Below are positions 21,401-31,828 of a stretch of 64,000 nucleotides of DNA, in pieces. Source of the stretch: Paralithodes platypus (lineage: Eukaryota; Arthropoda; Malacostraca; Decapoda; Lithodidae); contig CM064502.1 in the NCBI GenBank assembly GCA_032716605.1, positions 38,130,895-38,194,894 on the forward strand. The letters are read 5' to 3'. Position numbers and translations under genes: made by a program. A model generated the notes under the pieces. That model was not told where the DNA came from and made no database searches. It worked only from the letters and a program-made list of their open reading frames with translations. Within the stretch, counting starts at the first letter, position 1. Each line of letters starts with the position of its first letter.

Positions 21401-21874
21401 GGTACTTCATGTCTTGCAGGTCTTGTAAATGCTGAGGATTATGACATGGTTCTGGATGATGATGAGTTTACAGTGCCCAGCGAAGAAATAGATGGCTTCA
21501 AATATGTTCTTGGGTTTCTAGCACATAAATTCAAGAACAAGTATGCCTTCTTATGTTCCTTGGAAAAGGAAAATGATTGGGTTGCTTGCAAAGATAGGGG
21601 AGGTCTGCAGCGAATGAACAAGGATAGTGTTGGCCAATTTCTAAAATTGGAGGAAATATTTAGAGTACGGCACCAACATGCACTTTTAGAAGAATGTAGA
21701 GCGGTGAGTGTACTAACAAATCTTGCCAAAACAGTTGTTACAAATATTCCCATGGATGTGATCGAGTACTATTTCCGATGCAGAATTTATTTCCGCATTA
21801 GAAGGCTAAATTGTTCATTGGCATTAGACAAGTGTAGGAAGCAATGTAAGAAAATGAAGAAGGTGGTTAAGTAA
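18491..21874 (+). CDS. P-element / THAP9-type transposase with an N-terminal 15-residue repeat domain
   Basis: Three blocks fit one gene: 18491-19798, 19841-21256 and 21303-21874. The first block is mostly a 15-residue repeat; the second begins with a coiled coil (EQLEQKVVKQTAEYRIIQEK) and holds the RNase-H-like catalytic core. Candidate catalytic residues are Asp in CFDE (20254), Asp in CDLSGGN (20473) and Glu in LENSFG (21151); ADPPHL (20584) is a further conserved motif. These resemble the P-element/THAP9 signature. The third block (192 residues, basic end RKQCKKMKKVVK) matches the position of the C-terminal P-element region. A 3' splice-like site (TTTTACAG) precedes 18491, so a THAP-finger exon would lie upstream; I did not find it. 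An in-frame TAA at 18724-18726 within the repeat (GCAGAA changed to GCATAA) would stop translation, so this allele is probably broken or starts later. Terminal inverted repeats were not found, so a domesticated gene cannot be excluded. Confidence 0.82.
18574..19562 (+). repeat. 45-bp coding minisatellite (about 22 copies)
   Basis: Near-identical 45-bp units encode LDKDPAAEAPTDVRM in the sense frame. Every copy keeps GATGTTCG(C/T)ATGTTGGACA and CCAGCTGCAGA(A/G)GCCCC. Variant units (GGAGCC for GGATCC, giving KEP; AGGCCCC) occur in two pairs about 270 bp apart (19201-19260 and 19471-19530), suggesting duplication of multi-unit blocks. Because 45 is a multiple of three, all six frames stay mostly open, which explains long antisense ORFs here. 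Only the plus-strand frame joins the transposase. Confidence 0.95.
19799..19840 (+). other. Putative 42-bp intron in the transposase gene
   Basis: Donor-like CTG|GTTAAG at 19799, branch-like CACTGAC, acceptor TTTTCCATCAG at 19840. Removing it eliminates the in-frame TAA at 19801-19803 and keeps the frame (phase 1). The donor is not perfect and the length is very short for an animal intron, so a real stop is an alternative. Confidence 0.45.
21257..21302 (+). other. Putative 46-bp intron in the transposase gene
   Basis: Donor GCG|GTAAAT, a TACTAAT branch-like sequence, and acceptor TTTTATGGCAG|A. Removal joins the catalytic block to the C-terminal block in frame (phase 1). Without removal the frame ends at TAA 21271-21273. 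The relative place, late in the gene before the last exon, recalls the regulated third intron of the Drosophila P element, although that one is longer. Confidence 0.6.
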
Positions 21875-23589
21875 TTGTTGAATTCCAGGTTCTTAATGGA
21901 AAAGGATAGTGGAGGGAGCTGCACCAAGGGACCAAGGAAGACCTTGGATCGGAGTATACGTGCCGATCTCAATTCCAAAAACTTGACAAGTGAAGCAGCC
22001 CTTAACATGGTTGCCTGGTTGCCACTATTAGGACAAGAGACAAAGTGCACGTATGTGTGCAGCACTCCCTTTTAAGATTGTATGTATGTATTTAGCTAGT
22101 AAAATCTGGTCAAATGACAAAATGGGAGGAACTTGCCTCTTTTATTATTAGAAGAACATAACCATAGATATGATAAGTAGTTTAGTAGAAAGTAGAATGT
22201 ATGGAGTTTAGTTTAGCAAAGAGCTACTATGACAATAATTACTGAATCTCAATATTGTTCATCTGTGATGATATTTACTTAACATGTGGTGCTGATTATC
22301 ATAGATATGATAAGAAATGTATATATCTATATAAAATGACTAATAAATAAAATAACTCTGTACAATATACTACTGTTTTTTTGTTTTATCTTTATATAGT
22401 ACCGGTATAGAAAACCTTCCAACGGATATCATACTAAAAAAACAGTTACTACTCTGTTTCACTTATCATCTACCTTACTTCCTCCTTGGAAACCAGACAT
22501 GGGGTAATAGTAATCAATAATTAGTGGGTTTGTTTGTAAGTACAGTAATATTATTAGTAATATATCAGATTTTGTTTGCTGTAATAGTAAAAGAAGGTAA
22601 AGTAAAAGATAGCCTATTACTTTCCTATTACAAAGACAAATTATTGAGGCTTATGAGGTTACATATTTTCTCAAATATTAAATTGTTTTTGCAAGAGAAT
22701 AACAAAGGTAGACCAAGAAAGATACTGATCTTGTAACAAAAGGACAACAAGAGAGATGCCAAGGTGTGTAGTGCATTGAACGCCGCTAAAAGAGTTCATT
22801 GTATGTATGATAAATAGGCCTATTGTACGAGTTTGACATTTTGGAAGGACACCAGTGTGTGAAAATAGTTATGTTTTGCTTACGGTATATTAAATAAAGA
22901 TAAGCTTGAGGTTAGGCTTAGGCTAGTAAATTTCGGACATATTAGCTTAGTACAAATAAGTTAGGTAACTGTAGTCTTCGAGTGAGTCCTGACATTAAAA
23001 AGTGTGGAAAGGCCAGGGAAGACATTTTAATTATAGAGCACAAATAACAACCACTCGCAGCCAAAGTCACGACAGTAATGACCTGGCTGTAGAGCTGGAG
23101 TCGCAGGCATAAGCCTCTTCCAGAAGGACATCCATGAGTATTGTAAATAATCGCTGGTCATGGGATAATTTTGGACAAAAGCTGCCAAATTGGACGCGCA
23201 TAACGGTCGTGAGGTCGTGATCTCGAGCGTGCAAGCCTTTAGCAAATTGGCTAATAACCAACACTACTAAAACCTTGAAACATAGTTAGGCTATGCACCC
23301 ATCACAAAACTAGGCAGTGATTGTTATTGCTAGCCTATCAGCCTAGGCCTAGGCTTGGCCTATTATTGAAGAAAAAAAATTGCCTGATAAATAGGTTATA
23401 GGCCTAGTCTGGCAGGTTCTGTCAGAAATTAGAGGTAGGCTAGGTCTAAGTAGTTATTGAAATTTGGAATCATGAAGGATTTAGCCTAGCCAGTAGCCAA
23501 TCAATGTTTTATCACATCAACCAAGTGCTCATTTATAAGATACTTTCACTTTAAAATACTGGTAATAGCCTTGGATATCCATTTATCCC
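21875..23589. other. Non-coding flank of the transposase gene
   Basis: AT-rich. ATAGATATGATAAG occurs twice (about 22165 and 22302). ORFs are short and lack domains. No gene is supported. Confidence 0.55.
22342..22352 (+). terminator. Candidate polyadenylation signal for the transposase gene
   Basis: Overlapping AATAAA hexamers about 470 bp downstream of the TAA at 21874. AT-rich context makes chance occurrence likely. Confidence 0.3.
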
Positions 23590-23595
23590 AGAACA

Positions 23596-23700
23596 TCGAA
23601 AAGGAACCACTTATTTGACGCCAGAGTGCTAAATAAATGGAACCGACTCCCAGAAAATGGAGTTGCCAGTACTCGTATTAATGCTTTCAAAAATTATTGA
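23596..23700 (+). pseudogene. LINE 3' end fragment (C-terminal RT scrap)
   Basis: The plus-strand frame reads KRNHLFDARVLNKWNRLPEN, then GVASTRINAFKNY and a stop. The order RV-x-x-WN-x-LP ... NAFKN is the standard C-terminal block of CR1/L2-like LINE proteins (compare ATEWNKLP ... NAFKGRLD in the LINE at 2356-2698). No upstream RT remains. Confidence 0.6.
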
Positions 23701-24580
23701 TGCACAGCCTAGGCTATATAGTCTATGTATATAATCAACGAGATTCCTACACTAGCCTATATTCTATATTTTCAGTCTCACAGAGGTATGAAATAGAAGT
23801 CTAGGGTCAGTTTTTTCCCTAGACTCAGTCGCTCCGACACTGGCTATTGATTGGCTAAGGTTGTTATTGTTTGTTGATTATAGGGCTGTGTGGCCAGGTC
23901 CAATTAACCCTGCCGGAGATATTGGCTAAGGTTAGTAGTTAAACTCAAATTAGGGACATTGATCAATTTATTTGTTCACCAATATACAAAACCGTGTTAA
24001 ATGAATAAAATCCCCTGCCAGCATATGGATTATTGTAGAGATAAATAGTTTAGTTTAAGGGACTTCAAAGTTGTGTATCAAACTACTCTGTGGTCTAGGA
24101 TAGTACCATGGACGATACAGATAAACGTGACAGTCACGGAAGAAAAAAGAAGAAGAAGACCCCCGTCTGTTTACGGCCTTTTAGAAGCCTTCGTGTATGA
24201 GTTCAAGAATTAGGCGCGTCTACCTTTCTATGTTACTATACCGTGCGCCAATCTGTCCTTAAGTTTTCGAAGCTGTCCCGAACTGACTGGAATCTTGCCA
24301 ATATTTCTTTACCTAATATTTACGTTCCGGAGCTTCGCTTTGCTGTTCGAGGTTTCATATTGGTCCAGGATAAACCCCTTCTGTAGCAGCGACGTCTTTT
24401 CTAATTATATTGAAGTTATATTTAAGATATATATAAGATATATTGTGCAGTTTCAGAAAGCAAGGGACGGGAGTTCTCGAAAAGTGGCTCCAGTCCTGAC
24501 AATATTATTGACTTACAGTGTGCTGGCATTGGGTTGATAGCCTCTGAAGTCCTATTTTAACTAATTAACTAACTAACTTC
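23701..24580. other. Non-coding spacer
   Basis: AT-rich DNA. From about 24375, GCAGCGACGTCTTTTC-type sequence looks like a decayed end of the short MITE family at 26778-26981. No gene is seen. Confidence 0.5.
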
Positions 24581-24581
24581 T

Positions 24582-24784
24582 TCTGTACCGGCGACATCTT
24601 TATTAATTATATTCTAGCTACATTTAAGAGATATTGTGCAGTTTCGGAAGGATCTTGGGTAGCAAAAAGGGTTAGTGAGATAGTTCGAAGCCTGTTAATT
24701 GCTGGAGGCCCTTTTTAAACTGAATAAAATCGTCCCCTAGTGGCCAGAATAAAGTTAAAAGGACGGTACCGGTACTGTAAGGGT
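24582..24784. mobile_element. Diverged copy of the ~204-bp TTAA MITE (family C)
   Basis: The left part TTCTGTACCGGCGACATC and the right part ACGGTACCGGTACTGTAAGG form imperfect inverted ends. Internal TAAAATCGTCCCCTAGTGGC matches the complete copy at 26778-26981. The TTAA duplications are not preserved. Confidence 0.55.
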
Positions 24785-25249
24785 TTATCTTTAACTATGT
24801 AACTTGTATGCTTACTTGCACTATACTCTGTTCCAAATAAGTAGGCCAAAACTCTTAAGCCTTAACCTCTATAACTCACAAGGGACTAGAGTAATCAAGT
24901 TAATATCTCTGCCATTTGGGAAGGGTCAGCCAGGGAATGGGTGTGCAAATTTACAGTCCATTTGCTTTAGTTCTTTTTTAATTACAGAGGTTATGTATCA
25001 ACATTTCTGGCCTAATTAACCCTATTTAACATTTTCGCGCACCTCGGGACGCCATTATGTCCTTACAGGGATACTTTAAAACCTAGTGACCATCAGGGGT
25101 GTTTAGAAAGCTTTAGTTTATTTACTTCAACCTCTGCAGTTGTCTTTGAGCGAGTTGTGGGCAGAAAACTAATTTTGGAGAGGTATTTATGAGATTATGA
25201 TCATTCTATTTCTGAATAATAAACGACAACCCCCGGACCTGAAAGGGTT

Positions 25250-27660
25250 AATATTGACAAAGAAATGGGGCGTAAGTCTTAATATCATCAAACTAATGGG
25301 CTAAAAGTCCTAAAATCTCAAAACAAATATGCTAAACAGGAGGGAGAAGGGGGTCCAGAAAAAGTGACTACCTCCCCCTTAAAATGAATGGACTATAATG
25401 TGCAATATGGAACCATTTGATGGCGATTCCTTCCCGTCCACCCCCTCTCAGGGATTAATTGTATTATCCTCATCAACACGATGATGCCTTTTCGCCTTCT
25501 ATTCTGGCTGAATTAGAAGATTGTATGCAGCTTAAGAAAGACCTATGGTATTCAGAGGGTTTATTGAGATCGTATTTGCTCATTTGAATCCTGAAAGTAG
25601 ATTATCGGCTAAAGAAAATCGTCTAATGTAAACCAGACTATGATGAACATTACGTCATCGTGCTGAAGTGGTTAACATCCGATTATGCATTTTTTTCTGT
25701 TTTCTGGCTATTATATTACGATTTTATTCAGCTTAGGAAAGGTGTGTGTAAGTCAGAGGGCTAATTGCGATAGTCTTTACCCTCACAATTCCCACAGATC
25801 CTTCGTAAGCTGTATACAATCTTTTAATGCTAGCCAGAAAATATGCTAAAACGCGTCATGATCCTCAACGAGTTAAGGGGAGATATGTTGTTTTTCTGGG
25901 CCCCCATCTCCCTCATGTTTATCCCTATTAGTTCTGAGATTGTAAGACATTCGCTCCATTAATTTGTCAATTCTAATACCTTTCGTCCCATTTATTTATC
26001 AATATCAATACGTTCGTGCTATTTAGGTGTCAATATTTCTTGGCGAGTGATAGCGAGCCTATAATTTAAGAGGAACCGGCCGTTCGGCCGGGACATATTC
26101 TACCAAAAATATGTAAAAATTTATATTGAGAGGGGCCTTTGGGATGTTTGTTAAGCTTGATAGAGGTGTAGGGAGCAAGTTGAAATCCTCCCATAAGATG
26201 GGGATGAGTCAATTTCTCGCTAGCTTTAAACAAATAAAAAATAAAACCAAAAACAGGCTATATGTCCCTTAAGGTGTATGGCAATAGATAATAGACATAA
26301 TATTATAGATTTGAGTTCATCAGATTCTTCCTAAGCTCAATATAATCGTCCAGTAATAGCCAGCCAGAATCAAAGGAAGGAATGTGTTGTTACTGGGTAC
26401 TGAAAGGGTTAAGGGAGGTGGGTCGGTTTTCTGGTACCCCTTCTTCCTTATGTTTAGCATGTTAGATTTGAAATGCTAACGTTCGTTCCGTTAGTTTGGC
26501 GATTTTGAAACCTTTTGCCCCATCTATTTATCAATATTAAGACCTTTCGTGAAATTTAGGCGTCGATTTATTTCTGGCGAGCGATAGCAAGCCTGTAGTT
26601 TTAGAAGCAACCGGCCTTTGGCCGGGATATTTTTCTACCATAAATTTAAAACCTTATCTTGCAGGGGGGTCTATGGGGTGTTTTTATAAGCTTGATGGAG
26701 GTTTAGCGAGGAAACTCAAAAATATATTAATTAATACATACAGTATATAGACCAAAACACAATCACTACCCCCTTAACCCCTTTAATACCGGTGACGTCT
26801 TTTTAACTTTATTCTGGGTACTATTAGACTATATTTGAATCTAAAAATGGCCTCCAGCAATTAACAGGCTTCGAACTATCTCACTTAACCCATTTTACTG
26901 CCACGATCCTTCTTAAACTGGACAAAATCGTCTAAATATAACTAGAATATAATAAAATACACGTCGCCGGTACTGAAAAGGTTAAGCCTGTCAGTATTTT
27001 TCTTGACCCCCTTCTCCTTCATTTGTACCAGGAGATTGGCGATTTTAAGACCTTTTGCCCGATTTCTTTGTATTTTTTAAGACCTTCCATGCCTCGTAAA
27101 ATGCCTCTTGTAATTACTGGCTTGCTATCGCTCGCCAGGAAAACAATTGATACCTGAATGGCACAAATTAATGGTCTCAAGGGAGATGGGTCGTTTGTCT
27201 AGATCCCTTTCTCGCTCATGCTTAGCCCCATTTGTTTTGGATTTTAAGATGTTTGTTCCATTAGTTTGTCGATTTTAAGACCTTTCGCCCAATGTTGTGG
27301 TCAATATTAAGACCTTTTGTGCTATTTAGGTGTCATTTTACTTTCCTGGCGAATGATAGTGAGCCTGTAATTTTGGAAGAACCGGACATTTTGTTACCGA
27401 AATATGTACAAATTAATCTACAAGGAGGATTTAATGAATGTTTTTTTTTTTTTAATTTGATGGAGGTCTAGGGAGGAAACTAAAAACATTACAAATATAT
27501 GAAATAATCGACTAAAAAGTGAACTATCCCCCCTTAAGATTGACAACGAAATGGGTCGAAAGGTGTAAAAATAGCCAACTAATGGGCCGAACGTCTTAAA
27601 TTTTCAAAACTAATGTGGCTAAACGTGAGGGAGAAGGGGGGTCGGAAAAATCAACCATCA
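25250..27660. repeat. Cluster of direct and inverted ~300-bp repeats
   Basis: Three direct copies share a block beginning near a T-rich, pyrimidine-rich stretch and including GGCGAGYGATAGYRAGCCT, AACCGGCC...GGCCGGGA and CTTGATGGAGGT(T/C)TAG. They lie at about 25876-26180, 26405-26712 and 27185-27485. The outer edges 25255-25378 and 27537-27655 (ATTGACAA...GAAATGGG, GAGGGAGAAGGGGG) are reverse-complement relatives of the beginning of those blocks. A short inverted match (GGCTTGCTATCGCTCGCCAG, about 27119) also lies between copies. Family-C MITEs sit between the copies. No coding capacity is seen. Confidence 0.75.
26778..26981. mobile_element. Complete 204-bp TTAA-flanked MITE (family C)
   Basis: Perfect TTAA on both sides (26774-26777 and 26982-26985). 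Left end CCCCTTTAATACCGGTGACG, right end CGTCGCCGGTACTGAAAAGG, pairing over about 20 bases. Relatives are recognisable at about 24582-24784, 25446-25671, 25676-25870 and 26271-26412. It is probably a piggyBac-type non-autonomous element. Confidence 0.82.
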
Positions 27661-27708
27661 ACCATGCCCCAACAATTTGGGGAACGTTGTTGAAGAAGAT
27701 ATAAGTAA

Positions 27709-27765
27709 TTGTGTGTGTGTCTATGTGTGTGTCACAGTGTGTGTGTGTGTGAGCGAATAATTGTT
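27709..27765. repeat. (GT)n microsatellite
   Basis: GT-rich tract with a CTAT and a CACA interruption. Confidence 0.9.
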
Positions 27766-28010
27766 TTCGCATGTGTGATAAGCAGTAATTGGCGTGGCAA
27801 AATATTTGTATTTAGTTACTACTCCCATATTATTTTCTTTGATTACTTTCTATTGTAGAAAATGAAAATAATAACGGTAACTATACGATTATTAATTATC
27901 GTTGTCCGGTCCTCTGACTTATATTTAACAAACTCAGGCCTATGTGATTACAAATAGTTAGGCCGTTATTATAATATAGTCGTATATAATTTATAGGCAA
28001 GACATAGATA

Positions 28011-28020
28011 TATAAAAGGG
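28011..28020 (+). promoter_or_regulatory. TATA box upstream of the kinase-like ORF
   Basis: TATAAAAGGG, a strong TATA match, 211 bp before the ATG at 28231. A TTCATCTTGAC stretch about 40 bp downstream could hold the transcription start. This gives a plausible 5' UTR of about 180 bp. Confidence 0.5.
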
Positions 28021-28230
28021 AATTACGTAGCTACATTATTATTCATATATTCATCTTGACAAGTTGGCTGGCGCAGACCCGTTCATCCTCATTGTTAGAT
28101 TAGCATTCAGATTGTACAGATGTAACAATTGCAGTTGTGATTGTTTCGTAGTTCCTTTGTTAAGTAGTAGGCTATTACTTTATTCAAGTAATATATTCAA
28201 CTCATTCCTTAATTAACTACGATTGTTAAG

Positions 28231-28839
28231 ATGGCCTACGATAGCAAGACTTTTGTAGGGAAGGTGGAGGGTTTGATTCTAGGTGGAGTGGCTAGCCTGA
28301 AGCGGGATCTGGATATGTTCAGGGATGATGGCAACGTAATCAAAGTTCTTGGCAGAGGATATAGCGCAGTGGCTTCCCTGGTCAACTACGAGGGAACAAC
28401 GGCCTGCCTTAAGGTCAGCAAAATGGGCCTCAAGAACTACCTATTGCCGGAAGCGGAGATTTTGTTTAACGTGAACGGAGCGGGCGGAACACCACGACTC
28501 TTGGCCATCAACAAGGATGGCACTATGATGGCGATGGAGTATTGTGAAGGGCCCACGTTCTTCATGTTCGCTATGACTGCCAGTGCTAGCGACATCAGCG
28601 CCGTGGGTTATAGCGTTAAGATGAACCCTATAAACACGAAGACAGCAGGCCATCGCAGGCCAAACGCATGTCAAACCGGCGGCCCCATGAGGGCAGCCGC
28701 TGGCGGCCCGCCAACTGGTCTGCTCATACGTTATACTGGTGGGCCGCTGACAGCGGGCCACCGCAGTTATACCCACTATTACCCGCCGATGCTACGGAAG
28801 GGGGGTAGGGTGAATTTCTTGTTAGATACTATACGGTAG
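28231..28839 (+). CDS. Protein-kinase-like N-lobe, truncated
   Basis: ATG at 28231 in a good initiation context (AAGATGGCC). Residues about 1-125 look like the N-lobe of a protein kinase: glycine-rich loop GRGYSAVASLV (about 40-50), the beta-3 lysine in ACLKVS (about 58-63), an alpha-C Glu candidate in LPEAEIL and a hinge-like MMAMEYCEGPTF (about 106-117). After about 28605 the sequence no longer looks like a kinase: it becomes Gly/Pro/Arg-rich, coded by GC-rich DNA with inverted GGCCNNCGC-type motifs, and stops at 28839. The HRD and DFG motifs are missing. Either an exon ends near 28600 and the rest is intron, or an insertion truncated the gene. Which kinase family it belongs to is not known. 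Confidence 0.6.
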   Translation: MAYDSKTFVGKVEGLILGGVASLKRDLDMFRDDGNVIKVLGRGYSAVASLVNYEGTTACLKVSKMGLKNYLLPEAEILFNVNGAGGTPRLLAINKDGTMMAMEYCEGPTFFMFAMTASASDISAVGYSVKMNPINTKTAGHRRPNACQTGGPMRAAAGGPPTGLLIRYTGGPLTAGHRSYTHYYPPMLRKGGRVNFLLDTIR

Positions 28840-29924
28840 TTTTTGTTCCATAGACTGCTTGGCCGAATAGTCCTGCGTTCTTGAGGAAGGCCACTGCTGG
28901 AGCCGGGTTCCTCTACAGACCCCCGCTTCTGACCACTACATGAATGCCCAGGTAACCGAAGCCACTCCCAGGTTCTTGCACCCCATAAGAGACCGGGGGA
29001 TAGTCAGGCAGTTTGGCCCAATCACTTTTTCTCTTCTAGGTTAGTTGCCAATTCTTCCGCGGGATCCAAGGGTTGGATCGACGATGGGAGACGCTGCCAT
29101 TTCAAGTCCTCTTGCTAGATACTGATTAGCATTATGCTTCATCACAACTAGGAATGACAAACAAAAATATCTATGGGATGAGTTAGCAAAGACTTGGTTT
29201 AGTTCCTTTGCAGGCCCAAGTATAACCCAAGTATTATCACTGCATTTGTTCTAATATAAGATTGAGGAAATAAATACATACACTAGCTCATATTGGTAAT
29301 TATATCTTTATTGCATACTGTAATCCTTTATTCCAAATATATATTGTAACTTAATCTAGCACTATAGGCCTATTCACACACATTTCTATAAAAAAAACAG
29401 GTATATTACTAATGTAGGCCTAATTGTTCAAAAAAGTATTCTGTAGCTTAGTTAGTTATTTAGAGCAGATTAACCAGACCACTGAGCTCCATACGGAACT
29501 CTCATAGGTCTGGCTGATAAATACCTTGCCAAAATTCGAATCGTCATTCTGTAGGCCTATACCAAAATGTTTGAATAACAAATTAAAAGATTCACTCAAA
29601 GGCCTACAAAAGTAATGTTTAGCACCTTTAATGGAGAATATTATTGAAAACAAAGAGTAATTTCACTCATAAATTAATTGAATAATATTGTTTTTGCCTT
29701 CATGGGATACATTAGAAGTATTTCTAGGATATCCATTGACAATCCCACTAAAGATACCATTGTAAAGGGGGTTGGGGGTAAGGTATAGGTTTGATTTTAT
29801 ACTTTAAGCGCCACCGCTGGAGGTGGCGCTAAAGCTGACTCCATTGCAGAGTCAGAAATAGCTGGGGAAAGTTCAGAGAGAAGACTGCCACTTCACCTTA
29901 AGGGGAAGGTGTAGGCTATAAAAT
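28840..29924. other. Non-coding spacer with a short perfect hairpin
   Basis: AGCGCCACCGCTGGAGGTGGCGCT at about 29808-29831 folds as arms AGCGCCACC / GGTGGCGCT around CGCTGGA-like loop bases. Otherwise AT-rich and without a gene. Confidence 0.55.
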
Positions 29925-29929
29925 AAATC

Positions 29930-30185
29930 GGTAAGTATTCTGGTGCATCACCCGCTTTGTTTACATTACTCGTACGCTCGCAATCACGTTCCCGTTTATT
30001 TTGACTGCCGTGGGATATAATACTAGGTTGAGGCCCTCATCCCCCTTATGACTTATTACCATCATCATCTACTGTATATTGCCAGTAGGGGGCAACAAAA
30101 AAAAAACAGTCAAAATAGATGGGAACGTAACCGCGAGCACACAAGTAATGAAAACAATGCTGGCGACATGCCCGGATGCATATTT
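29930..30185. mobile_element. Palindromic MITE-like element (family D, copy 1)
   Basis: The left arm contains CGTTCCCGTTTATTTTGACTG and the right arm CAGTCAAAATAGATGGGAAC; their outer parts (CATTACTCGTACGCTCGC and GCGAGCACACAAGTAATG) also pair. The centre holds GTGGGATA...CTTATTACCATCATCA and TTGCCAGTAGGGGGCAA. A second copy is at 32400-32660. Target duplications were not resolved. Confidence 0.7.
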
Positions 30186-30417
30186 CCGAAGTACAGTATA
30201 TACTAGTACTGTACCGGTGTATATCATAGGCTAAATTATTATTATCGTAGTTCGAGTTTGCCTAGGGTAGCTATTACCAAGTCAGTGTTAACTTCAACCA
30301 TGCATATAACTCTGGACAGATAACATTATATCACTAAATCATAAAAATTTAACTACAAAGAGTTAGGAAAATATTATATTTATACCCTCGGCACTTGAAA
30401 TAAGTAAATTCCATTAT

Positions 30418-31828
30418 GATATATGATAGTAAATGTTGAAGCTCTTCTGGGAACAGTGTCAAAAACTACTATACTGTTGAAATAGCTTTGAAAAGTTGAC
30501 AGAGTGAATGTAAACACCATATGAGGAGGAGCACTTTATTGACGTTTCGCAGATAGCTTCTTCAGGTCACTAACAGACGCTAGGTCCTAGGACGCCTTAA
30601 GACCAATATACTGTACAGTACTGTAGTGAAAATAGACACCTATCACCTACTGTCTATGGTTGTATTAAAATACAACCATAGACAGTGCTATTACATATTT
30701 TTGTAATAAGTAAAAATTCATCACTTGCTGTTTAGCTTGAACAGTCATGACAGAACCAAAACCTTCTCTATGTGCTGTAGTGCACAGAGAAGGATTCGGT
30801 ACTAATGTCATGTCTCATGACTTGTCAATTGTCGTCATTTGGTTTAAATAAGACTAATACTAAAATTATTATTATTACTTTACTCCAGACACTTGAATAA
30901 GTCAATTTTACATATACTTTACTAACTTTAGTCCACATCTATTCACGATAAATGTAGGCTAGGTTAAATACAAATTATAGCAGTTTGGTAGTTCGAAGTT
31001 TACTACCAGCCCAAATGCTGTACATCGATTAATTAATTATAATTTAGTAAACTACAATATAAGTTATTTCTGCATGCTGTGAATATTTGGTAGCCTAACT
31101 CATGCCGTGAAATATATTTGGTGACCTAACTCATGCAGTGAATAAGATTTGGTGACCTAATCCATGCGGTGAAAAATATTTGGTGACCTAACCCATGCCG
31201 TGAACAAATATTTGGTGACCTAACCCATGCAAATCCTATCATGATGTATGTAACTCTTACTAAATAAAGTCAATCAATCAATCAAATGCAGTTAATTTCG
31301 AACTACCGTATTGCTATAATTCACACTTAACCTAGCCTATATTTATTGTGAATAGATTATGGACTAAAGTATATTCAAAATGGACTTATTTGAGTGTTTT
31401 GAATAAAGAAAATAATAATTACCGGTATATTAGTATTAGTGCTATTTAAACCAAATGACGACAATCGACAAGTAATGAGACATGACATTAGTACCGAATC
31501 CTTTTGTGCACTACAGCACATAGAGAAGGTTTCGGTTCTGCCAATTGTTCTGCTAAATTGAATAAGTGATAGGTGTCAATTTTATTAGGATAAATAGGAT
31601 TAAGGCGAATAAAGGAAATGCTGAAAAATCACTATATTGGTCTTAAGGCGTCCTACGACCTAGTGTCTGTTAGCACACCTGAAAAAGCTATCTGCGAAAC
31701 GTTGTCAATAAAGTGCTCCTCCTCATATGGTTTTTATATTCATTTTGTAAATTTTTCAAAGTTATTTCAACAGTATAGTGGTTCATGACACTGTTCCCAG
31801 AAAAACTTCAATCTTTATCATATACCTG
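30418..31828. mobile_element. 1.4-kb foldback element with a tandem array in the loop
   Basis: Long imperfect inverted arms: about 30418-31010 and about 31285-31828. Paired landmarks, outside to inside: CTGGGAACAGTGTC with GACACTGTTCCCAG; GGAGGAGCACTTTATTGACG with its complement near 31710; ACTAATGTCATGTCTCATGA with its partner near 31485; AGGCTAGGTTAAATAC with its partner near 31330. The loop holds about five units of TTTGGTGACCTAACYCATGC. No transposase is present. Foldback elements and long-arm MITEs have this shape. Confidence 0.82.
31083..31235. repeat. Short tandem array, ~37-41 bp unit, in the foldback loop
   Basis: Five units share ATTTGGTGACCTAACCCATGC and GTGAA. The first unit reads TTTGGTAGCCTAACTCATGC. 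Confidence 0.9.

Noticed and set aside
22524..22736. Hydrophobic 70-codon ORF downstream of the transposase
   Set aside because: It needs a non-ATG start in AT-rich DNA and shows no family motif.
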